Shown piece by piece: positions 1 through 7,915 of a stretch of 38,461 nucleotides of DNA. Numbering within the stretch: the stretch's first letter is position 1; every line of letters begins with the position of its first letter. A program made the translations under genes and the position numbers. Source of the stretch: DASSUW01 sp036257565 (GTDB taxonomy: Bacteria; Actinomycetota; Thermoleophilia; Solirubrobacterales; Solirubrobacteraceae); NCBI GenBank assembly GCA_036257565.1, contig DATAFH010000155.1:1-38461 (forward strand), in the 5' to 3' direction. The notes beneath the pieces are model-generated. The model had not been told where the DNA came from and made no database searches. It worked only from the letters and a program-made list of their open reading frames with translations.

Positions 1-1070
1 GAGACGTCGCGCCCGTCGGCCGTGCGGTCGTTGAGGATGCCGAAGAGGTCGAGCTGCGTTCCCTCGAGGGCCAGCGTGCGCAGGACCTCGTTGGCGCCCG
101 CGGGGTTCTTGACCAGCAGGATCGAGGTGGGGCGGCCCAGATCGAGCGTCTCCGCGCGGCCGAACGCCGGCGCCACGGCGGCCAGGCCGGCGGCGATGTC
201 GTCGAGCCCGGCCCCGAGGTGCAGGCACAGCGCCGCCGCGCCGAGCGCGTTGTAGACGTTGTAGAGGCCGGGGAGAGGCAGCTCGATGCGTCGCTCCCCC
301 TCCGGCGCGCGCAGCGTGAAGGCGGCGGAGCGGATGCCCCGCAGCTCCACCGCGGTGGCGGCGACCGCCGCGTCAGGACGGCGGGCGCCGCAACTCGGGC
401 ACGCGTAGTGGCCCAGGTGGGCCAGGTAAGCGGCCTCGTACACGTATGCGTGGCCGCAGCGCCGGCAGTGCTTGGAGTCGGACGCGTGCTGCATCTCGGG
501 CAGCGCCAGGCCGTCGTCCTCGACGCCGAAGTAGATGGCCTCCCGGCGCCTCCCCAGGTCGGCGACGAGCGGGTCGTCGGCGTTGAGCACGAGGCCGGTG
601 CCGGCCGGCAGGCCGTCGGCGATCGCGGCCCAGCGGTCGGCGATGATCTCCAGCTCGCCGTAACGGTCCAGCTGGTCGCGGAACAGGTTGGCGAGCAGCA
701 CCGCGCGCGGGGCGAGCTCGGCGGTCACCGGCCCGAGCCAGAACTCGTCGACCTCGAACAGCCCCAGGTCGCCGCGCTCGGCGGCCAGGGCGGCCGCCAC
801 GCCGCCCGCCATGTTGGCCCCCGCCCGGTTGTGCACGAGGCGCGTGCCGGTGCGCGCGAGAATCGAGGCGACCATCGCGGCCGTGGTCGTCTTGCCGTTC
901 GTGGCCGAGACGACGACGCTGCCATGCGGCAGCCGCGCGGCGAGGCGGGAGATGGCCCGCGGCTCGGCCCGGATCAGCACCTTGCCCGGCAGCGACGTGC
1001 CGCCGCGCCCGGCAAGGCGCGCGACCGCTCCCGTGGCCCGGGCGGCGAGCAGGCCGGCCTCGAGCCTCAA
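1..1070 (-). CDS. murT: MurT-like Mur ligase, lipid II isoglutaminyl synthase subunit (partial)
   Basis: Mur-ligase-family ATPase. With the amidotransferase GatD, MurT amidates the D-glutamate of lipid II at the cytoplasmic face of the membrane. The minus-strand translation shows the ATP-binding motif ATNGKTTTAAM about 60 residues in, a four-cysteine zinc ribbon (CRRCG, then CPSCG about 25 residues later, near bases 385-475) that is typical of MurT and absent from ordinary Mur ligases, and near the left edge LLVKNPAGANE and ADGRDVS of the C-terminal MurT domain. The start is taken as TTG at 1070, overlapping the stop of the upstream kinase gene, because no better in-frame start was seen. The gene runs off the left edge, so the last part of the C-terminal domain and any gatD are outside the window. 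Confidence 0.85.
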   Translation of the reverse strand, partial: MRLEAGLLAARATGAVARLAGRGGTSLPGKVLIRAEPRAISRLAARLPHGSVVVSATNGKTTTAAMVASILARTGTRLVHNRAGANMAGGVAAALAAERGDLGLFEVDEFWLGPVTAELAPRAVLLANLFRDQLDRYGELEIIADRWAAIADGLPAGTGLVLNADDPLVADLGRRREAIYFGVEDDGLALPEMQHASDSKHCRRCGHAYVYEAAYLAHLGHYACPSCGARRPDAAVAATAVELRGIRSAAFTLRAPEGERRIELPLPGLYNVYNALGAAALCLHLGAGLDDIAAGLAAVAPAFGRAETLDLGRPTSILLVKNPAGANEVLRTLALEGTQLDLFGILNDRTADGRDV

Positions 1071-1942
1071 GGGGCGATCACCCGCAGGGCGCGCGGCACC
1101 ACGCGCACGGTGGCCGGCAGCTCGACGATCGGGTCGCCGTCGGCGTAGGCGGTGAACGGTCGGTCGGCGCCGAACGAGACCTCGCGGCCGCGGTGGGTCT
1201 CGAACCCCGGCTCGTCGACGTGGGTGCCCCTGAACACCTTCGGCAGGCCGCGCAGGTAGGCGACCTTGCTCTTGTCGGCGATGAACACGACATCGAGCAG
1301 GCCGTCGTCGAGCGCCGCGTCGGGCACGAGGCGCATGCCACCGCCGAAGACGCCCGAGTTGGCGACAGCCACCGAGTAGCCGGTGAACGCGTGCCGCGCA
1401 CCGTCGATCTCGACGTCCCACCGCGCCGCGCGCCAGCGGCCAAGGGCGACGAGCACGCCGTAGAGGTAGACGAGCGGGCCGAGCCGCTTGAGCTTCGTGC
1501 CGTTGGCCACGACCTGGACATCGGAGTCGAGGCCAGCGCTGAGGATGCCGACGTAGGTGGCCCCGCCGGCGTCCGCGACGTCGATCCGCCGCTCGTGTCC
1601 GACCGCCAGGACCTTCACGGCGGCCACCGGGTCGCCGCCGATCCCGAGCTTGCGCGCGAGGTCGTTCCCGCGGCCGCCGGGGAGGATCGCCATCACGCCG
1701 TCGCTCTCGCGCAGCTCGCCGGCCACGGCGCCCGCCAGGCCGTCGCCGCCCATCGCGGCGGCGACCTCGCCGGCGTCGCGCGCGGCCCGCGCGAGCTCCC
1801 GCGCGTGGGCGATCGACTGCGTGCGGTCGACCCGGAACGCGATGCCGTGCGAGCGCAGCGCAGCCTCCACCCGTGGCAGCAGCCGCGCGGCGCGGCCGGC
1901 CCCCGCAGAGGGGTTCACGATCAGGCGGATGGGGCGCTCCAT
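1067..1942 (-). CDS. Diacylglycerol kinase catalytic-domain lipid kinase
   Basis: Lipid kinase of the DAGK/YegS/LCB5 type, expected to phosphorylate diacylglycerol or a related lipid using ATP at the membrane. The 291-residue protein starts with LIVNPSAGAGRA (residues 7-18), has the nucleotide-binding GGDG at 65-68 and LPGGRGNDLAR at 87-97, and matches the usual family length. A longer reading frame upstream has no coding character, so ATG at 1942 is preferred: it is followed at once by the conserved NPSAG strand and preceded by a TAGCCT box 10 bases upstream. Its stop overlaps the murT start, which suggests coupling. The exact lipid substrate cannot be read from sequence. Confidence 0.88.
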   Translation of the reverse strand: MERPIRLIVNPSAGAGRAARLLPRVEAALRSHGIAFRVDRTQSIAHARELARAARDAGEVAAAMGGDGLAGAVAGELRESDGVMAILPGGRGNDLARKLGIGGDPVAAVKVLAVGHERRIDVADAGGATYVGILSAGLDSDVQVVANGTKLKRLGPLVYLYGVLVALGRWRAARWDVEIDGARHAFTGYSVAVANSGVFGGGMRLVPDAALDDGLLDVVFIADKSKVAYLRGLPKVFRGTHVDEPGFETHRGREVSFGADRPFTAYADGDPIVELPATVRVVPRALRVIAP

Positions 1943-1985
1943 GCGGCGGGGGAGGCTAGTGGAGGCGCTTCTATCATCGCCGCGG
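1943..1985. promoter_or_regulatory. Compact divergent promoter region
   Basis: Only 43 bases separate the divergent kinase and cyclophilin starts. On the plus strand TATCAT (1972-1977) lies 8 bases before the ATG at 1986. On the minus strand TAGCCT (1958 down to 1953) lies 10 bases before the ATG at 1942. Both look like -10 hexamers placed for leaderless or nearly leaderless transcripts. No clear -35 element or Shine-Dalgarno was seen. Confidence 0.5.
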
Positions 1986-2645
1986 ATGGCTCGGCTGATC
2001 GCGCTCCTGCTGCTCTGCGCGCTGCTCGTCGCCGGCTGCGGGGGCGACGACTCCTCCGACGAGGCGACGGCCAGGAGCACGCCGGCCAGCACCTGCGACC
2101 CGGCCGAGGCGCCCGAGCCCAAGGGCGAGGGGACCCTCGCGAAGCCGCAGGCGCGGCTCGACCGCTCCAAGACCTACGTGGCCACGGTCTCGACCAACTG
2201 CGGCGACTTCGAGATCACGCTTGACGCCAAGCGGGCGCCGCGCACAGGCGGCTCGTTCAAGTCGCTGGCCGACCAGGGGTTCTACGACGACACGACGTTC
2301 CACCGCATCGTGCCCGGCTTCCTGATCCAGGGCGGGGACCCGAAGGCCGACAGCACCGGCGGCCCCGGCTACACCGTGGTCGAGGCCCCGCCGCGCGACC
2401 TTGCGTACACGAAGGGCGTGGTGGCGATGGGCAAGACCGACACCGATGCGGCCGGGACCTCCGGCAGCCAGTTCTTCGTGGTCACGGCGGAGGACGCGCA
2501 GCTCGCGCCCGAGTACGCACTGCTGGGGACGGTGACGGGCGGCCAGGACGTCGTGGACAAGATCGGCGTCATCGAGAGCGACCCGGCGACGGACGCGCCG
2601 GTCGAGCCGATCGTCATCTCCTCGATAGAGGTCAGCGGGCGCTAG
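1986..2645 (+). CDS. Cyclophilin-type peptidyl-prolyl isomerase, lipoprotein
   Basis: Peptidyl-prolyl cis-trans isomerase, predicted to be lipid-anchored outside the cytoplasmic membrane and to assist folding of exported proteins. The 219-residue protein has a hydrophobic signal peptide ending in the lipobox LVAGC (Cys18), an acidic serine-rich linker to about residue 60, then a cyclophilin domain with FHRIVPGFLIQGGDP (105-119, catalytic Arg107) and later SGSQFFV. ATG at 1986 is chosen because it gives the signal peptide directly. The frame is open further upstream, but that part has no signal and overlaps the kinase gene. The 3' end overlaps the convergent ogt gene by 14 bases. Confidence 0.92.
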   Translation: MARLIALLLLCALLVAGCGGDDSSDEATARSTPASTCDPAEAPEPKGEGTLAKPQARLDRSKTYVATVSTNCGDFEITLDAKRAPRTGGSFKSLADQGFYDDTTFHRIVPGFLIQGGDPKADSTGGPGYTVVEAPPRDLAYTKGVVAMGKTDTDAAGTSGSQFFVVTAEDAQLAPEYALLGTVTGGQDVVDKIGVIESDPATDAPVEPIVISSIEVSGR

Positions 2646-3213
2646 TCGGCGCGCCCTCGAGCGCGAGCAGCGCGCGCTTGCGCTCCGGCCCGCCGCCGTA
2701 GGCGCCGAGGCCGCCGCCCGCCGGCAGCACCCGGTGGCACGGGACGAGGATGGGGATCGGGTTGCGGGCGCAGGCGGTCGCCGCCGCACGGTAGGCGCGG
2801 GCGTTCCCGGCCCGCTGCGCGAGCGCGCCGTAGGTGACGACCTGACCGCGGCCGACCTCGTCGTGCAGCGTGTCGAGCACGACGCGGCGGAACGGGGCGG
2901 CGACCAGCGACAGGTCGACCGGCAGCTCGTGCGGGTCGCCCTCGCCGGCGAAGTAGGCGTCGAGCGCGTCGCGCGTGCCGGTCAGCTCACGGTCGGAGCC
3001 GACGATGCGCGGGCCCAAGCGGGCGGCAACCTCGGCGAGCACGCCGTCGTCGGGCTCCTCCTCGAAGCCCACGCGAACGACGCCCCGGTCGCCCTGGACG
3101 ACCAGCAGGCGGCCGATCGGCGTGCTCAGGCGGGTGAAGACGGCGTCGGCGAGGCCGTCGCGGACGGCGGCGGAGGCGACGGACTCGAGCAGGGCAGGGG
3201 GGAGCGGGGTCAT
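2632..3213 (-). CDS. ogt: Methylated-DNA-protein cysteine methyltransferase
   Basis: Suicide DNA-repair protein that transfers the alkyl group from O6-alkylguanine to its own cysteine. In the 193-residue product the active-site motif is VPCHRVL (Cys159), preceded by the DNA-binding stretch QVVTYGALAQRAGNARAYRAAATACARNP and followed by GGLGAYGGG, all in the family order. The N-terminal 90 residues fit the less conserved ribonuclease-like domain. Its ATG overlaps the stop of the upstream sigma-factor gene (ATGA at 3210-3213), so the two are probably translated together. The arrangement raises the possibility that the sigma factor has a role in DNA-damage or alkylation response, which is inference. 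Confidence 0.92.
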   Translation of the reverse strand: MTPLPPALLESVASAAVRDGLADAVFTRLSTPIGRLLVVQGDRGVVRVGFEEEPDDGVLAEVAARLGPRIVGSDRELTGTRDALDAYFAGEGDPHELPVDLSLVAAPFRRVVLDTLHDEVGRGQVVTYGALAQRAGNARAYRAAATACARNPIPILVPCHRVLPAGGGLGAYGGGPERKRALLALEGAPTSAR

Positions 3214-3668
3214 GCGGCGAGCCTCTCTCGCAGGGTGCGGACGGCGGTCGACACGCGCTGGCGCGCGGCGACGGCAGAGATCCCGAGGCGGTCGGCGATC
3301 CCCTCGTAGTCGAGGTCGTCGATGAACCGCAGGCGCAGCGCGTCGCGCGCGCCGTCGGGCAGGGGGGCGATCAGGGACTCGAAGGCCCCTTCGTCGTAGC
3401 GGTCGTGGGTGGCGGCGGCGGGCACCTCGTCGGTCGGCAGCTCACGCCGCCGCGCCCGATGAGCGTCGATCGCCGCCGTCGTCGTCACGCGGTACAGCCA
3501 CGCCCGCAGGTGGTCGGCGTGCCGCAGCCGCGGGTACGCGCGCAGGGCGCGCAGCAGCGCGTCCTGAAGCACGTCCTCGGCGTGCTGGTCGCCGGCCACG
3601 CGCCGGGCGTGGACGAGCAGCTCGTCGCCATGGGCCTCGACGAGGGTCCAGAAGGGTGGGAGCTGCAC
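3210..3668 (-). CDS. ECF-like RNA polymerase sigma factor
   Basis: Small sigma-70-family factor of the extracytoplasmic-function class. From GTG at 3668 the product has 152 residues: a region-2 helix set (EDVLQDALLRALRAYPRL, then HLRAWLYRVTTTAAIDAHR, the usual -10 recognition surface) and a region-4 helix-turn-helix (LPDGARDALRLRF, DYEGIADRLGISAVAARQRV). The frame stays open upstream to 3860, but those codons run through an inverted repeat and look non-coding, so GTG3668 or a nearby start is preferred. No anti-sigma gene is adjacent. The only coupled neighbour is ogt. Its upstream region is occupied by the inverted-repeat element at 3715-3920. Confidence 0.8.
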   Translation of the reverse strand: MQLPPFWTLVEAHGDELLVHARRVAGDQHAEDVLQDALLRALRAYPRLRHADHLRAWLYRVTTTAAIDAHRARRRELPTDEVPAAATHDRYDEGAFESLIAPLPDGARDALRLRFIDDLDYEGIADRLGISAVAARQRVSTAVRTLRERLAA

Positions 3669-3714
3669 AGTTCTTGAACGCGCCACCGGGCTCAGATGTG
3701 AGCGCGACCTTCGG

Positions 3715-3920
3715 CGAACGTCAACGGCGGCAGGGTAGGGAGGGTGCGGGGACGCGGAGTTTCGTGCAATTCGGTGCAGGCCCGATCGCCCGTTTGCACC
3801 TTTCTCCTCTAGACGGGGAGAAAAGTGCAATCCGGTGTCCCACCTCGCGCCGAGATGCACGTAATTCCCCGAGCGGCGGCTGGCTCCCCACCCTCCTTAC
3901 CCTGCCGCCGTTGACGTTCG
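3715..3920. repeat. 206-base element with long terminal inverted repeats
   Basis: The left arm (3715-3752) and right arm (3885-3920) are inverted copies of each other. The outer 23 bases are identical, then there is one mismatch, 8 more identical bases, and a 2-base length difference. A further 5-base complement (3709-3713 with 3924-3928) extends the pairing beyond a small bulge that contains the stop codon of the next gene. Inside lies a second hairpin (3794-3807 with 3817-3830), and bases 3761-3790 and 3835-3870 also show partial inverted similarity. The arms contain TTGACG reading outward at both ends. No open reading frame fits. It resembles a MITE or a very large cruciform-forming regulatory site. 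No target-site duplication was recognised. Confidence 0.8.
3764..3837. repeat. Inner hairpin and 13-base direct repeat
   Basis: Within the larger element, GTGCAATTCGGTG (3764-3776) recurs as GTGCAATCCGGTG (3825-3837), 12 of 13 bases identical. Between them a 14-base stem (3794-3807 against 3817-3830, one mismatch) closes a 9-base loop containing TCTAGA. The TGCA-rich pattern repeats again at 3856-3860. This could be a protein-binding array or part of an RNA fold. No function is known. Confidence 0.65.
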
Positions 3921-4559
3921 TTACGAAGAGCGACGGCCGCTGAGAGCGTCGGCGCGCTGCTCCGCGGCCCGCTCCCGCGCGCGCTTCTGCCGCCGGCGCC
4001 CGACCACGGCGAGCACCCCCAGCACGACGGCGACGAGCAGGAACCCCCAGAAGACCGACACGCCGGCCCCGACCCCGCCGAACGGCAGCGCGATGAGCTG
4101 CACGAGCCCCCAGCCGACGGCCAGGAGCACGACGACGATCAGGAGCAGCAGGAGGATGCCGCCGATGCGGCGGAAGATGCTCGAGCCGGGCGGCGGGATG
4201 ATGTAGCCCATCAGCTGCAGGACGAGCAGCTGGCGGCCGGACGGCGGCGTCTGGCCCAGCTTCTCGGACGCGACCTTCAGATCGCCCGCCCGGCGCTCGG
4301 CGAGCGCGAGCGACGCCTCGGCCATGCGGCGCAGCTGCAGACGCTCCTGGGGCCGCGCCGCGGCGATCGCCGCGCGGAAGTGCTCGCGCGAGCGCTTGGC
4401 GTCCATCCGCTCGGCCGCGCGCGCTCCCAGGATCGCCTGGGCTGCGGCGCGGAAGCGGGTCTCGGCCTCGAGCTCCTCGTCCGAGCGGCCCTCGAGCCGC
4501 TGCATGGCGGCCAGCGCGCCCTTCTGCTCGACCTTGATCTGACGCGGCTTGGGAGGCAT
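3921..4559 (-). CDS. Uncharacterised protein with two membrane segments
   Basis: Family not recognised. The 212-residue protein has a charged, alanine-rich, probably helical N-terminal region (residues 1-110) and then two strong membrane segments (about 133-157 and 163-187), ending in a very basic tail (RRRQKRARERAAEQR) that would sit in the cytoplasm. It begins 16 bases after the stop of the enolase-superfamily gene on the same strand, so the two probably share a transcript. Its TAA stop sits exactly at the right edge of the inverted-repeat element, which may therefore act as its transcript end. Function unknown. Confidence 0.7.
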   Translation of the reverse strand: MPPKPRQIKVEQKGALAAMQRLEGRSDEELEAETRFRAAAQAILGARAAERMDAKRSREHFRAAIAAARPQERLQLRRMAEASLALAERRAGDLKVASEKLGQTPPSGRQLLVLQLMGYIIPPPGSSIFRRIGGILLLLLIVVVLLAVGWGLVQLIALPFGGVGAGVSVFWGFLLVAVVLGVLAVVGRRRQKRARERAAEQRADALSGRRSS

Positions 4560-4575
4560 GGCTGGAACCTGGAGT

Positions 4576-5634
4576 CTACGACCGCCGGCGAAAGCCGGTG
4601 GGCTCGGGGTCGGGGGTGAGCGGGCTCTCCTGCAGGCCGGGCTCGGGGTCGAGCGCGTCGTAGCCCGCGGGTGCGATGTCGTTCGGCGCGTCGGGATGGA
4701 AGAGCGCGGCCAGATACTGGATCTGCCCGCGGCCCGGTCCGAGCTCGTACTGACCGCCTCCGTAGGCGCCCATCCCGCGCTCCTCGCAGAAGTCGTAGCC
4801 CGCGAACAGCGCCTCCAGGCTGCCGAAGCGCGACGGCTTGAGGTTGACCGTGCGCGGGAGCACCGGCGCGTCGAGGATGTCCTGCACCGAATGGATCGGC
4901 GCGTCCCAGGTGATGCGGTCCTCGTACGGGGCCAGCGCCTCGCGCGCCCCGTCGGTCTCGAGGTCGGGGTCCTCGAGCCAGGCGTCCGGAAACGCCTCCG
5001 CGATGCGCCGGTAGAACGCCGGATCGGTGTCGACGTCGACCGGGGTGCCCTTGTACGCGCCCTTGAGGTCGAGCGAGTCGACGGCGCCCGAGTCGATCAG
5101 GCCCGCGATCAGGTCGTCGTCCCAGTCGGGCGTCGCGTCGAGCTTGAAGCGCAGCCACGGATAGCGGGCCAGCCGCCGGGTGAGCGGCTCGAGCGTCGGC
5201 GGGTCGCCCATGCGGGAGGAGACCACGAACGTCACCGGACGCAGCTCGCGGCCGACCGCGTCGGCCAGCGAGTGGCCCGCCTGGCGCAGCGCGAGGTCGA
5301 GCGCCGCGCTCTCGAACGCCCAGCGGCGGTAGTTGCGGTAGACCTCGCGGTCCGGCGCGCCGGCCGGGAAGAGGTCGAGCTCGCCGAGGTGCTGCGAGAA
5401 CGAGTCGAAGGTCCAGTCGCCGGCCAGCGGCAGTTGCGGCCCGTGCTCCTGCTGGGCGCGCTGCAGGCCGGCGTCGTACGTGACGTCCTCGCCAACGCCC
5501 TCCTCGCCGCCTCCGCGCAGGCGGATCACGGTTGTCACGCGCTCGAAGCCGCTGGACACGGTGCGGCTCAGACCCTCGAGCGCGTAGTCGTCGATTGTGA
5601 GGGGCAGGTCGGCGACGCGCTCGTAGGTGCTCAT
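4576..5634 (-). CDS. Enolase-superfamily enzyme, substrate unknown
   Basis: Member of the mandelate racemase/muconate lactonising branch of the enolase superfamily, which abstracts a proton alpha to a carboxylate with a bound Mg2+. In the 352-residue product the barrel motifs appear in order: FKLD (Lys164, Asp166), SLDLKG (Asp189), WLEDPDL (Glu221), TWDAPI (Asp244) and NLKPSRFGS (Lys266), followed by YGGGQYELGPGRGQIQYLA. These fit the three acidic metal ligands and the lysine of the family. The ATG at 5634 follows a TAGGCT box by 7 bases. A menaquinone-pathway role (o-succinylbenzoate synthase) is one possibility, but nothing nearby supports it. Confidence 0.75.
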   Translation of the reverse strand: MSTYERVADLPLTIDDYALEGLSRTVSSGFERVTTVIRLRGGGEEGVGEDVTYDAGLQRAQQEHGPQLPLAGDWTFDSFSQHLGELDLFPAGAPDREVYRNYRRWAFESAALDLALRQAGHSLADAVGRELRPVTFVVSSRMGDPPTLEPLTRRLARYPWLRFKLDATPDWDDDLIAGLIDSGAVDSLDLKGAYKGTPVDVDTDPAFYRRIAEAFPDAWLEDPDLETDGAREALAPYEDRITWDAPIHSVQDILDAPVLPRTVNLKPSRFGSLEALFAGYDFCEERGMGAYGGGQYELGPGRGQIQYLAALFHPDAPNDIAPAGYDALDPEPGLQESPLTPDPEPTGFRRRS

Positions 5635-5689
5635 TGCCCGCAGCCTACGAGAACCGACCGCGCACCCCTCTAGCCTCAGGCGCCACGTG
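5635..5689. promoter_or_regulatory. Divergent promoter region with paired TAG boxes
   Basis: The 55 bases between the enolase-like gene and the DUF2298 gene hold TAGGCT on the minus strand (5647 down to 5642), 7 bases before ATG5634, and TAGCCT on the plus strand (5671-5676), 10 bases before GTG5687 and 13 before ATG5690. This suggests leaderless or very short-leader transcription in both directions. Confidence 0.5.
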
Positions 5690-7915
5690 ATGCTGCAGGC
5701 GCTCGGCTTCTTCGCGCTGGTCGAGGTGGTCGGCCTGGCCGCCATGCCGCTCGCCGGTCTCGCGTTCGGGCGGCTGCCGGGCGCCGGGCTGGGCTTCGCG
5801 AAGCCCCTCGGCGTGCTGCTCGTCACCTGGCTGCTGTGGATGGCTGTGTCCCTAGGCGCCGTGCCGTACACGACGACGACCGTCCTCGTGGCGGCCGCGG
5901 TCGTGGCCGTCGCCGGGGCGCTCGTGGCGGTGCGCCAGCGGACGCTGGCCGGGCGGCTGGACGAGGATCGCGGCGGCTGGTGGGCGCGGCGGCGGGCCGA
6001 GTGGATCGGGGCGAGGGCGCTGCCGCGACACGACCCCGTGCGCCGGCGGCTGTGGCTCGGCTCGGAGGTCGTCTTCGCGGTCGCGTTCGCGGGGTTGGCG
6101 CTGCTCGTCTCCTTCTCGCCGGACGTCTGGGGGACCGAGAAGCCGATGGACATGGCGTTCGTGAGCGCGACGAACGCGTCCTCGTCGTTCCCGCCGCACG
6201 ACCCCTGGCTGGCGGGTGAGGACCTCAACTACTACTACCTCGGGCACCTGGCGATGGCGATGCTGGTCAGGGTCGCCGGCTCGACGCCCGACGTGGGTTA
6301 CAACCTCGCGTTCGCGGTCCTCGGCGCGCTCGCGGCGGCCGCGGTGTTCACGCTGGCCGGCACGCTGTGGGCGGCGGCGCGGCCGCCCGTACGTGGCAGT
6401 CCCTTGGCCGTCGGGATCGTCGCCGTCGTCGTCTGCCTCGTGCTCGGCAACCTCGCCGGCGTCAAGGAGTGGCTGGACGCGAGCAACCCGCCGGGCGACT
6501 ACGACTGGTTCGCGGCCTCGCGCGTGATCCCGGACACGATCAACGAGTTCCCGGCGTTCTCACTGCTGCTCCAGGATCTCCATGCCCACGTGCTGGCGCT
6601 GCCGTTCACGCTGCTGGCACTCGGGTTCGCGCTGCAGGTGCTCCTGGCCGGACCGCGGGGCGACGCCGCGTGGCGCGGCGTCGCCGAGGCGCTCGCCGCG
6701 GGCCTCGCCGTCGGTGTCCTCTACGCGGTCAACTCGTGGTCGTACCCGGTCGCCGCCGGGCTGCTCGTGCTCGCCGTCGTGTCGTGGGCACGCGGTCCCG
6801 AGGCGCGTGGCCGGCGTGGCTACGCGATCGTGTGGCTCGGGCTCGTGCTGCTGGCGAGCGTCGTGCTCGTGCTGCCCTTCTGGCTCGAGTTCGACCCGTC
6901 GGCCCGCGGCCTCGGGATCGTCGAGGAGCACGCGGCGTTCGGCGACTTCATGGGCGACCAGGCGCTCATCTACGGGCTTCTCGTCTGGCCGCTGACCGCC
7001 GCGTTCGCCGCGCGCGTGCTGGCCACACGCCGCCCCCTCCGCACCGCCGTGTGGGGCGCGGTGGCCGCGATCTTCGCCGGCTCGCTGCTCGCGACCACCG
7101 ATCTCGCCGGCGCCGGCGTGCTCGCCGCCCTCGCCGCAATCGCGCTGGGCGCCCTGCTCTCGCGCCGCCTCGGCGCGGGCGAGCGCTTCCTATGGCTGCT
7201 CGTGGCGGGCGGGTTCACGTGCGTCCTGCTCCCCGAGCTCGTGTACGTGCGCGACGCCTTCGACGGCAGCGTGTCGTATCGCATGAACACGGTCTTCAAG
7301 CTCGGCTACCAGGGGTGGCTGCTGCTCGCCCTGGCCGCCGCCTGTGCGCTGCCGTGGGCGCCGGCGTGGCTGCCACGGCGCGCGTGGCCCGTGTGGGCGG
7401 CCGGATCGGCGGTGGTGCTGCTGCTGGCCGCCGTCTACCCCTACGCCGGCGCCTACTCGAGCAAGGACGGCTTCGCCCGCTCGCCGTCGCTCGGCGGGCT
7501 CGACTGGCTGCGGGACCGCGCGCCGGGGGACCCGGCCGCCATCGCCTGGCTGCGCGCGAACACCGGCGGCTCGGCGGTCGTCCTCGAAGCCGTGGGTGAC
7601 GACTACTCGGCCTTCGGCCACGCGCGCATCTCGACGTTCACGGGCCGGCCGACCGTGCTCGGATGGCAGGGTCACGAGCTGCAGTGGGACCACGACCCGG
7701 GCACCCGCGAGGCGGACGTGCGCCGGCTCTACCGCACGACCGACCTCGCCGAGGCGCGCGAGCTGATCGACCGCTTCGACGTGGCCTACGTCGTCCACGG
7801 GCCGATCGAGCGCACGACCTACGGCGACGCCGGGCTGGCGAAGTGGGATCAGCTCGGTACGCGCGTGTTCGACCAGCAGGGAACCACCGTGTGGCGACTT
7901 CAGCGCCGCGTGTAG
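5690..7915 (+). CDS. DUF2298 (YYY) multi-spanning membrane protein
   Basis: Large integral membrane protein of the DUF2298/TIGR03662 'YYY' family, 741 residues and over a dozen hydrophobic segments. The defining motif LNYYYLGH is at residues 179-186, followed by GNLAGVKEWL and the conserved RVIPDTINEFPAFSLLLQDLHAH stretch. The last 130 residues are soluble (WLRANTGGSAVVLEA, GWQGHELQWDHD, VAYVVHGPIER) and probably extracytoplasmic. The family is related to membrane glycosyltransferases, but its reaction is not established. ATG5690 is taken as start (GTG5687 adjacent is equally possible). It overlaps by 16 bases the convergent TIGR03663-type gene, its usual genomic companion. Confidence 0.88.
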   Translation: MLQALGFFALVEVVGLAAMPLAGLAFGRLPGAGLGFAKPLGVLLVTWLLWMAVSLGAVPYTTTTVLVAAAVVAVAGALVAVRQRTLAGRLDEDRGGWWARRRAEWIGARALPRHDPVRRRLWLGSEVVFAVAFAGLALLVSFSPDVWGTEKPMDMAFVSATNASSSFPPHDPWLAGEDLNYYYLGHLAMAMLVRVAGSTPDVGYNLAFAVLGALAAAAVFTLAGTLWAAARPPVRGSPLAVGIVAVVVCLVLGNLAGVKEWLDASNPPGDYDWFAASRVIPDTINEFPAFSLLLQDLHAHVLALPFTLLALGFALQVLLAGPRGDAAWRGVAEALAAGLAVGVLYAVNSWSYPVAAGLLVLAVVSWARGPEARGRRGYAIVWLGLVLLASVVLVLPFWLEFDPSARGLGIVEEHAAFGDFMGDQALIYGLLVWPLTAAFAARVLATRRPLRTAVWGAVAAIFAGSLLATTDLAGAGVLAALAAIALGALLSRRLGAGERFLWLLVAGGFTCVLLPELVYVRDAFDGSVSYRMNTVFKLGYQGWLLLALAAACALPWAPAWLPRRAWPVWAAGSAVVLLLAAVYPYAGAYSSKDGFARSPSLGGLDWLRDRAPGDPAAIAWLRANTGGSAVVLEAVGDDYSAFGHARISTFTGRPTVLGWQGHELQWDHDPGTREADVRRLYRTTDLAEARELIDRFDVAYVVHGPIERTTYGDAGLAKWDQLGTRVFDQQGTTVWRLQRRV

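Noticed and set aside
3669..3860. Upstream extension of the sigma-factor gene to an ATG at 3860
   Set aside because: The added codons run through the inverted repeat and have no sigma-factor similarity. GTG3668 starts right at the conserved part.
4277..5158. Minus-strand open frame of 293 codons over the enolase-like gene
   Set aside because: Arg/Pro/Gly-heavy, without domains, and overlapping two well supported genes in other frames.
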